Below are positions 37,161-46,253 of a DNA stretch of 64,000 nt, in pieces. The notes beneath the pieces are model-generated. The model was not told where the DNA came from. It saw only the letters and a list, made by a program, of their open reading frames with translations, and searched no databases. Source of the stretch: JANQPA01 sp964548175 (GTDB lineage: Bacteria > Bacteroidota > Bacteroidia > Chitinophagales > Saprospiraceae); NCBI GenBank assembly GCA_964548175.1, contig CAZJQS010000015.1, positions 30,600 through 94,599 on the forward strand. The letters are read 5' to 3'. How positions within the stretch are numbered: the stretch's first letter is position 1; every line of letters begins with the position of its first letter. Both the position numbers and the translations under genes were made by a program.

Positions 37161-37871
37161 GTGATTACGACCTATCGACCAATAGTTTTCGCTTGTCTTA
37201 TATTCGCCATGCTGCTGTACAGTTGTCAGAAAGACACGCCCGGCCCGGAACTCTGCGAACCGGTAGCTCTTCAGCAGTTAAATGAAGAACAGCAAGTTTT
37301 TCTGGATATCTGTTTCGGCAATGAATTTGGAGAGCCGTACGAACGGATTAGAAAATGGGGGGAAGACATCCGCATTTTCGTGCCGGAACCTATGCCGGAA
37401 TTGGAGGAAGAACTCAATAACATCGTCGCAGAGATCAATCAGCTTAGTGAAACGACTCAACTGAGCATTGTGCAGGACAAAGATGCCGCTAACCTCATTG
37501 CTTTTTTCGGTCGTAAAATTGTTTATGCCCTGCAATACGAACCCAGCGCTATGGATCTCATCGACACCAATAATGGTCTGTTTTCCGTCCGCTGGAATAC
37601 CGGCACCTACCTCATCAGCGGAGGCAGCATTTGTGTGGATACTGAACGGGAAACCAATCTGGATTGCTTAAAACATTTGTTGCGTGAGGAACTGACCCAG
37701 GCGTTGGGTATGATGAACGATACAGATGCGTATGAGGAGAGTATTTTTTATTCGACCTATACCTGCGGGATTCAGTACTCAGAACTGGACAAGCAATATA
37801 TCCGGGATTTTATGTCGGAAAAGGTTAGGGCTGGAATGTGTCCGCAAGAGGTAGTGGACGTTTTATTTTGA
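37161..37871 (+). CDS. DUF2927-like lipoprotein
   Basis: The GTG at 37161 is chosen as start because it opens a lipoprotein signal (ITTYRPIVFACLIFAMLLYS then Cys); the upstream reading frame runs back into a palindromic repeat. The product is about 236 residues. A late block, REELTQALGMMNDTDAYEES, resembles the EExxQxLGLxND motif of DUF2927, which has a metzincin-like flavour but no proven activity here. The function is unknown. It is convergent with the next gene. Confidence 0.65.
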   Translation: MITTYRPIVFACLIFAMLLYSCQKDTPGPELCEPVALQQLNEEQQVFLDICFGNEFGEPYERIRKWGEDIRIFVPEPMPELEEELNNIVAEINQLSETTQLSIVQDKDAANLIAFFGRKIVYALQYEPSAMDLIDTNNGLFSVRWNTGTYLISGGSICVDTERETNLDCLKHLLREELTQALGMMNDTDAYEESIFYSTYTCGIQYSELDKQYIRDFMSEKVRAGMCPQEVVDVLF

Positions 37872-37903
37872 CCTGGAAGCACCTCAGCGCTTCCAGGTCA
37901 AAA
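37866..37903. terminator. Bidirectional terminator between convergent genes
   Basis: A perfect 15-bp stem, TTTTGACCTGGAAGC with its complement, encloses an 8-nt loop and is flanked by A/T runs on both sides. The TGA stop of the DUF2927-like gene lies inside the left arm. It serves the gene on each side. Confidence 0.7.
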
Positions 37904-37921
37904 TCATCAATCAGTCACTAC

Positions 37922-39040
37922 TTACTTCTGAATAGCAGCTGGTTTGCCATCGCCGAACCAGGGCTTGTCATAAAACTCTCGGCAGTTGATGGAAGTAGCA
38001 CGTGGTGCATAAGTTCTCCATCCAATCTTGTAATCGTCATCATTACCTACTGCAATACCGTAGTTGTTGCCAAATTTGCCGGTAGGCAGGCCGATAGCAA
38101 AGCCAACAAAGTCGTTAGCGCTGTAGCGATTGTCGATATCACGATTTTCCTGGAGCTTGGTCCAGTCATTGTGGTAACCATGATAAACATCAATATCGCC
38201 GCCGGGGCCTTTCCCTACGACTACAAAAAGATCGTTATCCTGATCGTAGTCTACAGAGAGTACTTCCACAAGGTCTCCGATCGCCTGAGGGTTTCCATCG
38301 CCAAACCAGGGCTTGTCATAAAATTCCCGGCAGTTAATGGAGGTAGCCTGTCCGTTTTTATTGCCTACTGCAATTCCGTAGTTGTTGCCGAATTTTCCGG
38401 TAGGCAGACCAATGGCAAAGTCCACGAATTCAGTTGGGGCGTAGCGGTTGTCGATATCGCGATTCTCCTGCAGTTGGGCCCAGTTGTCATGATATCCGTG
38501 GTACACATCGATAGCACCACCGGGACCTTTACCTACGACTATAAAAATGTCGTTATCCTGGTCGTAATCAACAGCCAGTACTTCTGTTAAGGCGCCGATT
38601 GGCTTTGGAGCACCGTCACCGAAATAAGGCTTGTCAGAAAATCCCCGACCGTTGATGGAAGTTCCCTGACCGTTTTTGTTGCCTACTGCGATGGCATAAT
38701 TATTGCCCCATTTTCCGGTAAATAATCCGATAGAAAAGTCAACAAATTCACCTGGCGCGTAACGATTGTCGATGTCGCGGTTTTCCTGGAGCTTGGTCCA
38801 GTTGTTCTGGTAACCATAAAAAACATCAATTTGTCCGGCCGTTTCGCCTACGACGTAGTAGTTGTCGTATTGCGGATCATAGGCTACGGCAAGCGCAGAT
38901 TCTAAAACATCGGTAGCGGCGCCACCACCACCAAGGGCGGTTTCTTCTTCAACAACGGGAGTAAAGTCTTCTTTTTGACAGGAAGTGAATCCTATCAGGA
39001 AGGCTGCGACTAGTAAGAAAACAATTTTGAAACGTTTCAT
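37922..39040 (-). CDS. Lipoprotein built of three ~105-residue tandem repeats
   Basis: A 372-residue protein with signal peptide and lipobox (FLIGFTSCQKED, Cys21). After a short Glu/Gly linker come three repeats at about residues 44-149, 150-255 and 256-372. Shared blocks are DYDQDND-F-VVGKGPGG, IDVYHGYH, LQENRDIDNRY, GLPTGKFGNNYGIAVGN, TSINCREFYDKPWFGDG. Repeats 2 and 3 are nearly identical; the first has diverged, and the third has an insertion (DDDYKIGWRTYAP). The repeated DxDxD-like loops could bind calcium, and the strand-rich pattern suggests a beta-propeller or beta-prism, but I recognise no named family. Confidence 0.72.
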   Translation of the reverse strand: MKRFKIVFLLVAAFLIGFTSCQKEDFTPVVEEETALGGGGAATDVLESALAVAYDPQYDNYYVVGETAGQIDVFYGYQNNWTKLQENRDIDNRYAPGEFVDFSIGLFTGKWGNNYAIAVGNKNGQGTSINGRGFSDKPYFGDGAPKPIGALTEVLAVDYDQDNDIFIVVGKGPGGAIDVYHGYHDNWAQLQENRDIDNRYAPTEFVDFAIGLPTGKFGNNYGIAVGNKNGQATSINCREFYDKPWFGDGNPQAIGDLVEVLSVDYDQDNDLFVVVGKGPGGDIDVYHGYHNDWTKLQENRDIDNRYSANDFVGFAIGLPTGKFGNNYGIAVGNDDDYKIGWRTYAPRATSINCREFYDKPWFGDGKPAAIQK

Positions 39041-39648
39041 AACAATTGTGTTTACTGATTGTGATACAATTATTTAAAAAAAACAAGCAACATAACAAAA
39101 TTGACTTAATCACACCTGTCGATCCAGCCTATAAGCATACCATATTCAAAAATCGCTTATTTATTCAAGCCATTTTTAAACATAAAGGCAAAAAAGTAGC
39201 AGGTACATCTTACTACCTTGAGCAAAAAATGTACAAAATCACACTTTCTTTAATGCCGTTGCAGTTGTACTTTTAGTACAAAGCCGGAGGTGTAATTCAT
39301 CACACACGCCTTTTTTAGACGAATGTATAATCAGGGGGGGGATTTTATTAAAAAAAATCGAAAACCTGTGATCTTCAATAATTTACAAAGCTCACAAATC
39401 GGTATAATGGAAAATGGTCGAAAGGATGGTTGGTATGGAGTATATTTGCCTCAATCGAAACCGAAGATACTATTGTTTAACAGATTTTCCAATGACAAAA
39501 ATCACTTTTTTTAAATATTTTTATATCCACGTGGACCCCCTAACGGGGTTTTATTTAATTTATTTTTCGACCTAATATGGAGCCCCTAACGGAGTCGTTT
39601 TTTCATTTATTATGCCCAAAATCAGGAATGATTCATACCTTTTTAATA
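39041..39648. other. AT-rich intergenic gap of 608 bp
   Basis: No convincing gene is seen. A short open frame at 39323-39514 lacks any family feature. A TATATTTG box at about 39442-39449 (plus) resembles a -7 element but has no gene downstream on that strand. The region ends with a pair of CCCCTAACGG repeats described separately. It probably contains the promoter of the repeat lipoprotein gene (minus, start 39040). Confidence 0.5.
39530..39615. repeat. Paired CCCCTAACGG repeat
   Basis: Two related units, GTGGACCCCCTAACGGGGTT and ATGGAGCCCCTAACGGAGTC, begin about 46 bp apart and each is followed by a T-rich tract. The first forms a CCCC-TAAC-GGGG hairpin with T-run, like a small terminator. 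They lie just past the stop of the RND gene (39649, minus). Confidence 0.55.
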
Positions 39649-42600
39649 TTACTCCTTGGTAAACAACTGATACAAGACCGGCACCAACAACAATACGAAA
39701 GTGGTGGACGTCAACAATCCTCCAATGATGGTCCAGCCCATGGGCGCCCAGAGGGAACCGCCGTTAAGGGTAAGGGGCAATAAACCGAGGATAGTAGTCA
39801 GAGTAGTCAGTACGATCGGGATGAAGCGGACTTCTCCTGCCTGCTGAGCGGCTTCCGTCACTGAAGCGCCCTGTGCTTTGCGGTGATTAGCAAAATCGAC
39901 CATGACGATGGAGTTGTTGATGGCGATGCCGATCAAACTGGTCAGGCCGATAAAAGCAGTAAAAGAAAAGCTGATGCCGGTAATTAGCAGCGCGAGTATT
40001 GAGCCGATGATGGCCAGCGGCAGTGCCGAGAAGATGATCAGCGGCTGACTGAAGGATTTGAACTGAACGATCAGCACACTAAAGATCAGCAGCAAGGCGA
40101 TAGCTGAGGCGATCCCCATACCGCCGAAGGAGCTGTTGCGCGTTTCCAGGTCGCCTTTAAAAGTGTACGAGTATCCCACTTCCCAGCTCAGCTGATCCAT
40201 TTCGGCCTGAATGCTTTTCACCACCTCATCCAGGGAATAATCCTTTTCCAGGTCGGCCAGAATAGTTGCAGTGCGCTCCATATCCAAATGGGTGATCCGG
40301 CTTGGGGCCTCATCAAAAGTAATGGTCGCCAGCTGCTTGAGGGGAACGAATTTTCCCGAGGCAGAAGCCACCGTAATTTCATCAAAATCATCTATGCGGA
40401 ATTTATCTTTAAAATCGTAGCGCATAACGATGTTGTAGTCCTCCGCCTCTTTATCGCGGTAGGCGCCGATCACCGATCCGTTCACAAAGCTGCGGATGGT
40501 TTTATCGATCTGGAAAATGGGTACACCCAGCATCATCGCTTTATCGCGATTGATGCGAAAACGAAGATCGGTACTGTTGGACCTAATGGGGTTTTCTACG
40601 TTGATGGCGCCGGGCGTGTTTTTTACGATGGCTTCCACCTGCCGGGCATAGGCCTGGAGCTTATCCAGGTCCGCACCAAAGACCTTAATCGCCACCGGAG
40701 CCTCGGATGGAGGCCCCTGAACAAATTCGCGAACGTCGATACGAGCCCTGGTGTAGGTCCTGAATACTGCTCTGAGTTCTTCCAGCGTTTGGTAAAATTC
40801 ATCTACATCGTATTCCTTCAGCACCACAAAAGCTTCGCCAAAAGTATTTGAGTAGTTGTTGGAAGCTACATTATAATAAATTCTCGGATTCCCGTGTCCA
40901 ACGTTCGTCGCATAATAAGCGACATCTTCATTTTTTTCTAAAACCGACTCTACGTACTGCATCACGGCATCGACTGCCTCCAGATTACTGCCATTCGGCA
41001 AGGTGGCCGTTATCCTAAACTGGGGTTTTTCAGCCTTCGGGAAAAAGGACACGCCAACTAGTGGAAAGAGCGCCAGTGCGCCTATGAGCATCAGCACGGC
41101 CATACTTACGCTCAACATGCGATGGCGTAATACCCATTCCAAGCCTATCCGGTAGGGGCCCTCCACAAAACGTTTTAGTTGGTGAAATAACCAGGTTGAC
41201 TTACGCACCTTATCCTTAACCGAATCCTTTAGTATCCAGCTACCCATGAGCGGTGTCAGCGTCAATGCAATCAGAAGAGAAGCCGCCAGGGTAACCACCA
41301 CGGTCACCGGGAGGGCCCGGATAAAGGCGCCGGTGGTTTCCGGCATAACGATGATCGGGATGAAGGCGAGGATGGTCGTGAGGGTCGCGCTGGTGATCGG
41401 AGCGGCCAGTTGTTCGGTGGCACTGACGGCGGCCTCCTGTCGAGAATAGCCCAATCCTAAAAAGCGCTCAACATTTTCAATGATCGCGATGGAATTATCC
41501 ACCAGCAAGCCTAAAGCCACCACCAATCCAGCTATGGACATCTGCTGCAAGGAGAAGCCGAATCCGTCAACGGCCCAGAGGCCCATCAGAATGGATAGAG
41601 GAATGGCCATCATCACTATAGAAGCCGAACGAACGCCAAGGGCCAGAAAGATGATCAGCCCCACCAGGACGATCCCCTGCAACAAGTTACCTAAAAAGCC
41701 GTCCACGCGGTCTTCCACGCCTATGGACTGATCAAAAACGTAGGCGATCTCGATATCCTCAGCCAGGTCCATGGCCGCCAGTTTTTCCTTGATCGGGTCA
41801 GTGATGGAAAAGATGTTGTAACCCGCCTTTTGCTGCACGTTCACATAGATGCTGCGCCGTTGATTGTAGCGAGCCATCCAACGCTCGTCTTCGTAAGCGA
41901 AAAACACATCCGCTAAATTATCCAGGTAAACGATCTTGTCCTGATAGGCGCCCACGACCGTTTTTTTGATCTGGTTCAGGTCATCGTATGCTCCTGATGT
42001 TTTGATATTGAAGCGTTTGTTCGACACCTTGATCGCCCCTCCCGGAATATTGGCATTATTACTTTGGATGGCTTGTTCGATCTGATCCAGCGAAATGTTC
42101 ATCTGGGTCATTTTGATGGGATCGAGAGCGACGCGCACTTCCTGTTCGGGATAGGCTTCGACCTCTACCTTTCTAACTCCATCCACTTTTTCTATTGTTT
42201 TTTTCACCTTTTCCGCCTCCCGTTTCAATAAGCTGTAGGGGGCTTTATCAGACACCAGAGCCAGCTGCATGATGTTAACGGTACTGGTGGAAGCTTTGGT
42301 AAAATTCAATTGATACAGATCTTCGGGAAGGTCGCTGCGAACGCCGTTGACCTGTCGCTGTATTTCATCAAACTTTTCATCCGGATCAACGCCGAAAATA
42401 AACTCCACTTCGGTGATGGCCACGCCGTCGCGGATGGTCGTCTGCATTTCTTTGATGTCATCCAGTTCATTGATGGCTTCTTCGATGGGGTCGACGACCT
42501 GGCGCTCAATGTCTACAGGATTCGCCCCCGGATAAACAGCCACTACGATGATGTTGGCGATTTTCAGGGCGGGATCTTCCCGCTGGGGCATAGTCAGAAA

Positions 42601-42684
42601 GGCGGATAATCCTAAAGCCAGGAAGATGACAAATACCGTTAAGGTGAGTTGGTAATTACCGATGGCAAATTTTGGGATACTCAT
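39649..42684 (-). CDS. RND family efflux pump permease (HAE1/AcrB-like)
   Basis: A 1011-residue inner-membrane proton/drug antiporter of the AcrB superfamily. The N-terminus MSIPKFAIGNYQLTLTVFVI is followed by the conserved TMPQREDPALKI. A periplasmic porter domain, the transmembrane bundle with GLVVALGLLVDNSIAIIENV (TM4 Asp region) and a second porter half follow, then a C-terminal bundle with GIAINNSIVMVDFANHRKA. Substrate is unknown; the family exports hydrophobic drugs, bile salts or metals. It is the last gene of a TolC-adaptor-permease operon, 15 bp after the adaptor. Confidence 0.95.
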   Translation of the reverse strand: MSIPKFAIGNYQLTLTVFVIFLALGLSAFLTMPQREDPALKIANIIVVAVYPGANPVDIERQVVDPIEEAINELDDIKEMQTTIRDGVAITEVEFIFGVDPDEKFDEIQRQVNGVRSDLPEDLYQLNFTKASTSTVNIMQLALVSDKAPYSLLKREAEKVKKTIEKVDGVRKVEVEAYPEQEVRVALDPIKMTQMNISLDQIEQAIQSNNANIPGGAIKVSNKRFNIKTSGAYDDLNQIKKTVVGAYQDKIVYLDNLADVFFAYEDERWMARYNQRRSIYVNVQQKAGYNIFSITDPIKEKLAAMDLAEDIEIAYVFDQSIGVEDRVDGFLGNLLQGIVLVGLIIFLALGVRSASIVMMAIPLSILMGLWAVDGFGFSLQQMSIAGLVVALGLLVDNSIAIIENVERFLGLGYSRQEAAVSATEQLAAPITSATLTTILAFIPIIVMPETTGAFIRALPVTVVVTLAASLLIALTLTPLMGSWILKDSVKDKVRKSTWLFHQLKRFVEGPYRIGLEWVLRHRMLSVSMAVLMLIGALALFPLVGVSFFPKAEKPQFRITATLPNGSNLEAVDAVMQYVESVLEKNEDVAYYATNVGHGNPRIYYNVASNNYSNTFGEAFVVLKEYDVDEFYQTLEELRAVFRTYTRARIDVREFVQGPPSEAPVAIKVFGADLDKLQAYARQVEAIVKNTPGAINVENPIRSNSTDLRFRINRDKAMMLGVPIFQIDKTIRSFVNGSVIGAYRDKEAEDYNIVMRYDFKDKFRIDDFDEITVASASGKFVPLKQLATITFDEAPSRITHLDMERTATILADLEKDYSLDEVVKSIQAEMDQLSWEVGYSYTFKGDLETRNSSFGGMGIASAIALLLIFSVLIVQFKSFSQPLIIFSALPLAIIGSILALLITGISFSFTAFIGLTSLIGIAINNSIVMVDFANHRKAQGASVTEAAQQAGEVRFIPIVLTTLTTILGLLPLTLNGGSLWAPMGWTIIGGLLTSTTFVLLLVPVLYQLFTKE

Positions 42685-42699
42685 ATGGCTTGATTTTGG

Positions 42700-43818
42700 C
42701 TATTTTTTCGAGATCATTACAGGTTCATCGTCATTCAGGAAGCCGGCGCCGGATATCACGACCAGATCGCCCGGCAATAATCCCTTACTGACCAGCAGGT
42801 TTTGGTCTTTGATGCCGAAGATATGTATGCGGGTGCGCCTGGCCGTGCCGTCTTCTACGACAAAGACCTCTCCGATATGTTCATTCGCCCTGAGCAGGGC
42901 GTCGATGGGAATAGCGACCACCCCTTCTCTGGCGTTGGTGTAAATGGTTACCTGGCCGATAAAGCCCGACAGTAATTTTTTACCTTCCGGCTGCACTTCC
43001 ACTTCCACCTCGTAGGTACCGGTATAAGGATCAGCCATGCTTGCCTTTTCCCTGACTTCGCCCTTGAAGTCGACCATTGGATAGGCGTCAAAATGGACGG
43101 TAGCAGGATTTCCCAATGCCACATGGATCACATCTTTATCTGTGACATGGACCCTGACGACCTGGGCTTTATCCTCAGCACCGAAAAGAAAAACCGGATT
43201 GCCGGGGCCAACCAATTCATTATTTTCAGCCAGCTGCCGGAGGATGACGCCGTCAGAAGGGGCGACGATCCTGGAATAGCGCAGGTTAAACTCCGCCACA
43301 TCCAGTTGTTGTTGGGTAATGCTTTTACCCTTCTGAGCGGCATCCAGTTGGTTTTTCGCGTTTTCCAATTGTACTTCCGCATTTTGCAATTGTTCGAGGG
43401 TAGCAACGCTGTCTCGGTAGAGCCCCAGAGCATTATCATAATCTCTTTGGGCCAGTCTGAGCGCCAGTTTAGCATTTTCGATATTGATTTCCGCCTGCTG
43501 CTTGCTGATGTCCGCTTGCCGGGTTTGAGCGTTGATCTCATCAAGGGTAAGCTCGGCCATCAGCTGTCCTTTTTTAACGGACTGGCCTTCGCGGACAAAA
43601 ATTTTTTTGATGATGCCGCCGGTTTTGAAGCTAAGCTTGGCTTCCTCTTCTAAAGAAAGCCGGCCGGTGGCCAATACCGTTTCCTGGTATTCGTAGGCCT
43701 CAGCCGGAGCGGTATCGACTTCTTTTCCGGGCGTGTCTTTTGCAGGCGCTGCTTCAGACTGGCAGCCAACTGCGAGGATCAGAATAAACAGTATTGAAAT
43801 GATATTGGAATGTGTCAT
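42700..43818 (-). CDS. RND efflux periplasmic adaptor (membrane fusion protein)
   Basis: A 372-residue lipoprotein adaptor (lipobox ILAVGCQSE). A biotinyl-lipoyl-like half (KTGGIIKKIFVREGQSVKKG) and a helical hairpin (about 100-175, ISKQQAEINIENAKLALRL) come first. The second lipoyl half (YSRIVAPSDGVILRQL), a beta-barrel and a membrane-proximal domain follow. It bridges the permease and the TolC-type channel. It lies between those two genes in the same operon. Confidence 0.94.
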   Translation of the reverse strand: MTHSNIISILFILILAVGCQSEAAPAKDTPGKEVDTAPAEAYEYQETVLATGRLSLEEEAKLSFKTGGIIKKIFVREGQSVKKGQLMAELTLDEINAQTRQADISKQQAEINIENAKLALRLAQRDYDNALGLYRDSVATLEQLQNAEVQLENAKNQLDAAQKGKSITQQQLDVAEFNLRYSRIVAPSDGVILRQLAENNELVGPGNPVFLFGAEDKAQVVRVHVTDKDVIHVALGNPATVHFDAYPMVDFKGEVREKASMADPYTGTYEVEVEVQPEGKKLLSGFIGQVTIYTNAREGVVAIPIDALLRANEHIGEVFVVEDGTARRTRIHIFGIKDQNLLVSKGLLPGDLVVISGAGFLNDDEPVMISKK

Positions 43819-43863
43819 GATTTTTTGTTTAAAAATGAAAGGAGGATATCGATGAATAGGTGA

Positions 43864-45252
43864 TTAATTCAACTCGTAATTACTCAGTATTCTTTCATAT
43901 TCGGCGATCTGGATCTGATAGTCGTATTTGGTAATGATCAGGTTTTGCTCTGCATTGGTCAGGCGAGTGCGGGCGTCGATGAATTCGACCTGGTTAGCTT
44001 GATTTTGGCGGTATTTTTTGTCGACCAGCCGAAAGGCCTGGCGAGCCGACTGGACTTCTGCTTCAGCGGCCTCGATGGATTTCCTGGACGCCTCCAGCTC
44101 ATAGAAGGCCTGCACAACCTGCATGCCGATCTGTTGAAGCGTTTGTTCTTTTTGCTTATTCACTTCTTCCTTTGCTATCCTGGCCTGCTGAACTTTATGT
44201 TTTCTTTTAAAATCCAATACTTTCCAGCTAAGGACGAGGGACCCCAGAACGAAGTCGGAATCCTGATCGAGGGCATAATTGATGCCCTGGACGCCGTAAT
44301 CCACTACAAGGTTTAGGTCGGGAACAAGGTCGTCTTTATTCAGGCGGACCTGGTTTTCTGAAGCGGCCAGCACATAATTCAGTTGCTGTAATTCCTCTCT
44401 TGACCAGAAGGCCAATGCCCTGGCTTCTTCCAGGGACAGGGCGGCTACGGCGGTTTCCGGCGTCGAGCTCCCTTCGATACCGGCATTATAGTCTCGATTC
44501 AACAGAAAGTTAAAATAAGCCGCCGCTACCTGTTTGTTCTTTTGTACTTCAGCCAGCTGCTGCTCAACTGATCTTTGCTGAGCCTGGGCTGAATAAACCG
44601 CATCCAGGGTCGCTTTATGGTTATCAAAAAGGCTTTGAGCTGTTCTGACGTTTTCTTTTACCAGTTCCATGGTATTTTCGAACAATTCTACTGCTGCACT
44701 GGCCTTAAGGTAATTGAAGTAGCCTGTTTTCACCTCTTTGACCAGCTCTCTTTTATAGATCTTTACAGATAATTCCTGTGCTTCGCTAAGGTTGGCCTGG
44801 ATTTTCTGGTTATTCAGTATAGCAGTATTCAATATGGGCCATGCCATTCTAAAGAACGTTTCCTGCTCCGTTTCCCGTAAAAAGTTGACCTGTTCATTCC
44901 GGATGACGGGATAATCCGGGATGGAGGGATAATCTGGTGTGGACGACTCATTCAGGTCGTTGATCAGGTTAAGGTTATTGTATACTGGATTCACCAGATC
45001 GCCGACGGGAATCTCAAAGGTACGTCCACCCTGAGCAACAGAAAACCGGGCGCTCAAGGATAAGGAGGGCAAATAAGCAGCTTTGGCTTCTTTAAGAGCT
45101 TCGAGGCTTTTGGCATAAGAAATTTCCTTACGCTGCAGGGCAATGTTGCTTTCCAGTGCTTGCCGGATGTATTGATCCAGTATTTCCTGGGCATGATTCC
45201 ACAAAGGCGTCAGTAGGAATAAGGACAAAAGAAATGGTCGGAGGCGATTCAT
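43864..45252 (-). CDS. TolC family outer-membrane efflux protein
   Basis: A 462-residue trimeric outer-membrane channel with a periplasmic helical tunnel. A signal peptide (MNRLRPFLLSLFLLTPLWNH) is followed by two structural repeats of long amphipathic helices, for example LDQYIRQALESNIALQRKE and the second-half DLVPDLNLVVDYGVQG, ending LTNAEQNLIITKYDYQIQ. It is first in the efflux operon. The upstream gap to 45372 is small and AT-rich. Confidence 0.93.
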   Translation of the reverse strand: MNRLRPFLLSLFLLTPLWNHAQEILDQYIRQALESNIALQRKEISYAKSLEALKEAKAAYLPSLSLSARFSVAQGGRTFEIPVGDLVNPVYNNLNLINDLNESSTPDYPSIPDYPVIRNEQVNFLRETEQETFFRMAWPILNTAILNNQKIQANLSEAQELSVKIYKRELVKEVKTGYFNYLKASAAVELFENTMELVKENVRTAQSLFDNHKATLDAVYSAQAQQRSVEQQLAEVQKNKQVAAAYFNFLLNRDYNAGIEGSSTPETAVAALSLEEARALAFWSREELQQLNYVLAASENQVRLNKDDLVPDLNLVVDYGVQGINYALDQDSDFVLGSLVLSWKVLDFKRKHKVQQARIAKEEVNKQKEQTLQQIGMQVVQAFYELEASRKSIEAAEAEVQSARQAFRLVDKKYRQNQANQVEFIDARTRLTNAEQNLIITKYDYQIQIAEYERILSNYELN

Positions 45253-45372
45253 GATTATCGATTTTTATGAATACAAACATCTTATGTTTTGCACACAAAA
45301 TCGATCGCATCTGATTGAAATGTCGAGTAGCAAGAATGAACTGTTGATTTTCCAAGATGAAGCAAGGTAGAG

Positions 45373-45954
45373 CTACGGCTTCGCCTTACGAACGGTCACA
45401 TCCTCAAGCCCACTCACTCCGTCCAGGTTCCAAACATCCACCCGATGCACCAAATGGCTAAGCGCCCGATCCATTTCCAAATGGATATTCGGCAGGCGAT
45501 CAGGTTCATCCGTCTCTAAAAGCAAGATGAAGCGACAATTTTCAGGAATAGCACCCAGTTGATGGGCTTTAAGCCAAAAGTACCAGTCGGACCGGGCGCC
45601 TTTCATGTAGGACATGGACCATTGCCGAAGCGGGAAATTCCATTTTCTTCGATAATATTGATGAATTGCGCCTATGGCGCGGAAAGTATCTTCCACTTTT
45701 TGACTCATATCCCCAATAAAGGTGAGCTTCTCTTCAATTAGTTTTTGAAGAGGATCATGAGTAAGCTCTGGTTTTCTTCTGGTAAAATTTTTTATCTCCC
45801 AAAAGACGAGCTGATTGTCCGGAGAAACGGTGATGAAGTCGACGGCTTTAAGCCCGACTCCACTTAATCGGCTGTAAAAGCGGTGATCGTCGTATTTTCG
45901 GGCCAGCCAGGAAGGTCCGAATTGGAAGAGGAGGTCACTTTCATAGAATTGCAT
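45373..45954 (-). CDS. Hypothetical protein with PD-(D/E)XK-like nuclease motif
   Basis: A protein of about 193 residues from ATG 45954 (MQFYESDLLFQFGPSWLARK). A longer open frame extends upstream, but that part translates the inner hairpin of a palindromic repeat and is rejected. The core shows GLKAVDFITV followed by QLVFWEIKNFTRR, which fits the Asp...Glu-x-Lys signature of restriction-endonuclease-like folds. No partner methylase or helicase is adjacent; a repair-type or orphan nuclease role is possible but not shown. It lies after the atp operon, separated by a palindromic element. Confidence 0.62.
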   Translation of the reverse strand: MQFYESDLLFQFGPSWLARKYDDHRFYSRLSGVGLKAVDFITVSPDNQLVFWEIKNFTRRKPELTHDPLQKLIEEKLTFIGDMSQKVEDTFRAIGAIHQYYRRKWNFPLRQWSMSYMKGARSDWYFWLKAHQLGAIPENCRFILLLETDEPDRLPNIHLEMDRALSHLVHRVDVWNLDGVSGLEDVTVRKAKP

Positions 45955-46056
45955 AGGACAATTTAAGAAAAACAAGGGACGTCCCGGGGTCTTGAAGGCT
46001 AGTTTAATTATCTGATTTTCAGTTTTTTTTAAAAAAAGGAGTTGGCTGTTACTTGT

Positions 46057-46244
46057 CAATGGGGGATGTGTGAAAAGCTCTTCGTCCTTTTTCCCAGCCA
46101 ATAGTATTTTTTTGAGAGATTTTGAAGAAGAAAAACAAAGTTTTTCTTCTTCAAAATCTCTCAAACACAGCATAATTTAGGTTGTGTGAAAACCTGACTG
46201 CCGTCAGGCAGGCGAGGAACGAGTTTTTACACAACCCCAATAGC
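46057..46244. repeat. Dispersed nested palindromic element, copy with 26-bp inner hairpin
   Basis: Outer arms run AATGGGGGATGTGTGAAAAG to GAGTTTTTACACAACCCCAA. The inner hairpin is a perfect 26-bp stem (46111-46136 with 46140-46165, TTTGAGAGATTTTGAAGAAG...) with a 3-nt loop. The right half has its own mini palindrome (GGTTGTGTGAAAACCTGAC...GTTTTTACACAACC). It lies about 10 bp past the atpG stop. Confidence 0.72.
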
Positions 46245-46253
46245 GAATAAGTA

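Noticed and set aside
39323..39514. A 63-codon open frame in the 39-kb gap.
   Set aside because: It has no hydrophobic signal, domain or conserved feature, and lies in AT-rich repeat-bearing sequence.
45955..46173. An N-terminal extension of the PD-(D/E)XK-like protein.
   Set aside because: It translates the perfect inner hairpin of a palindromic element. The internal ATG at 45954 gives a clean start.
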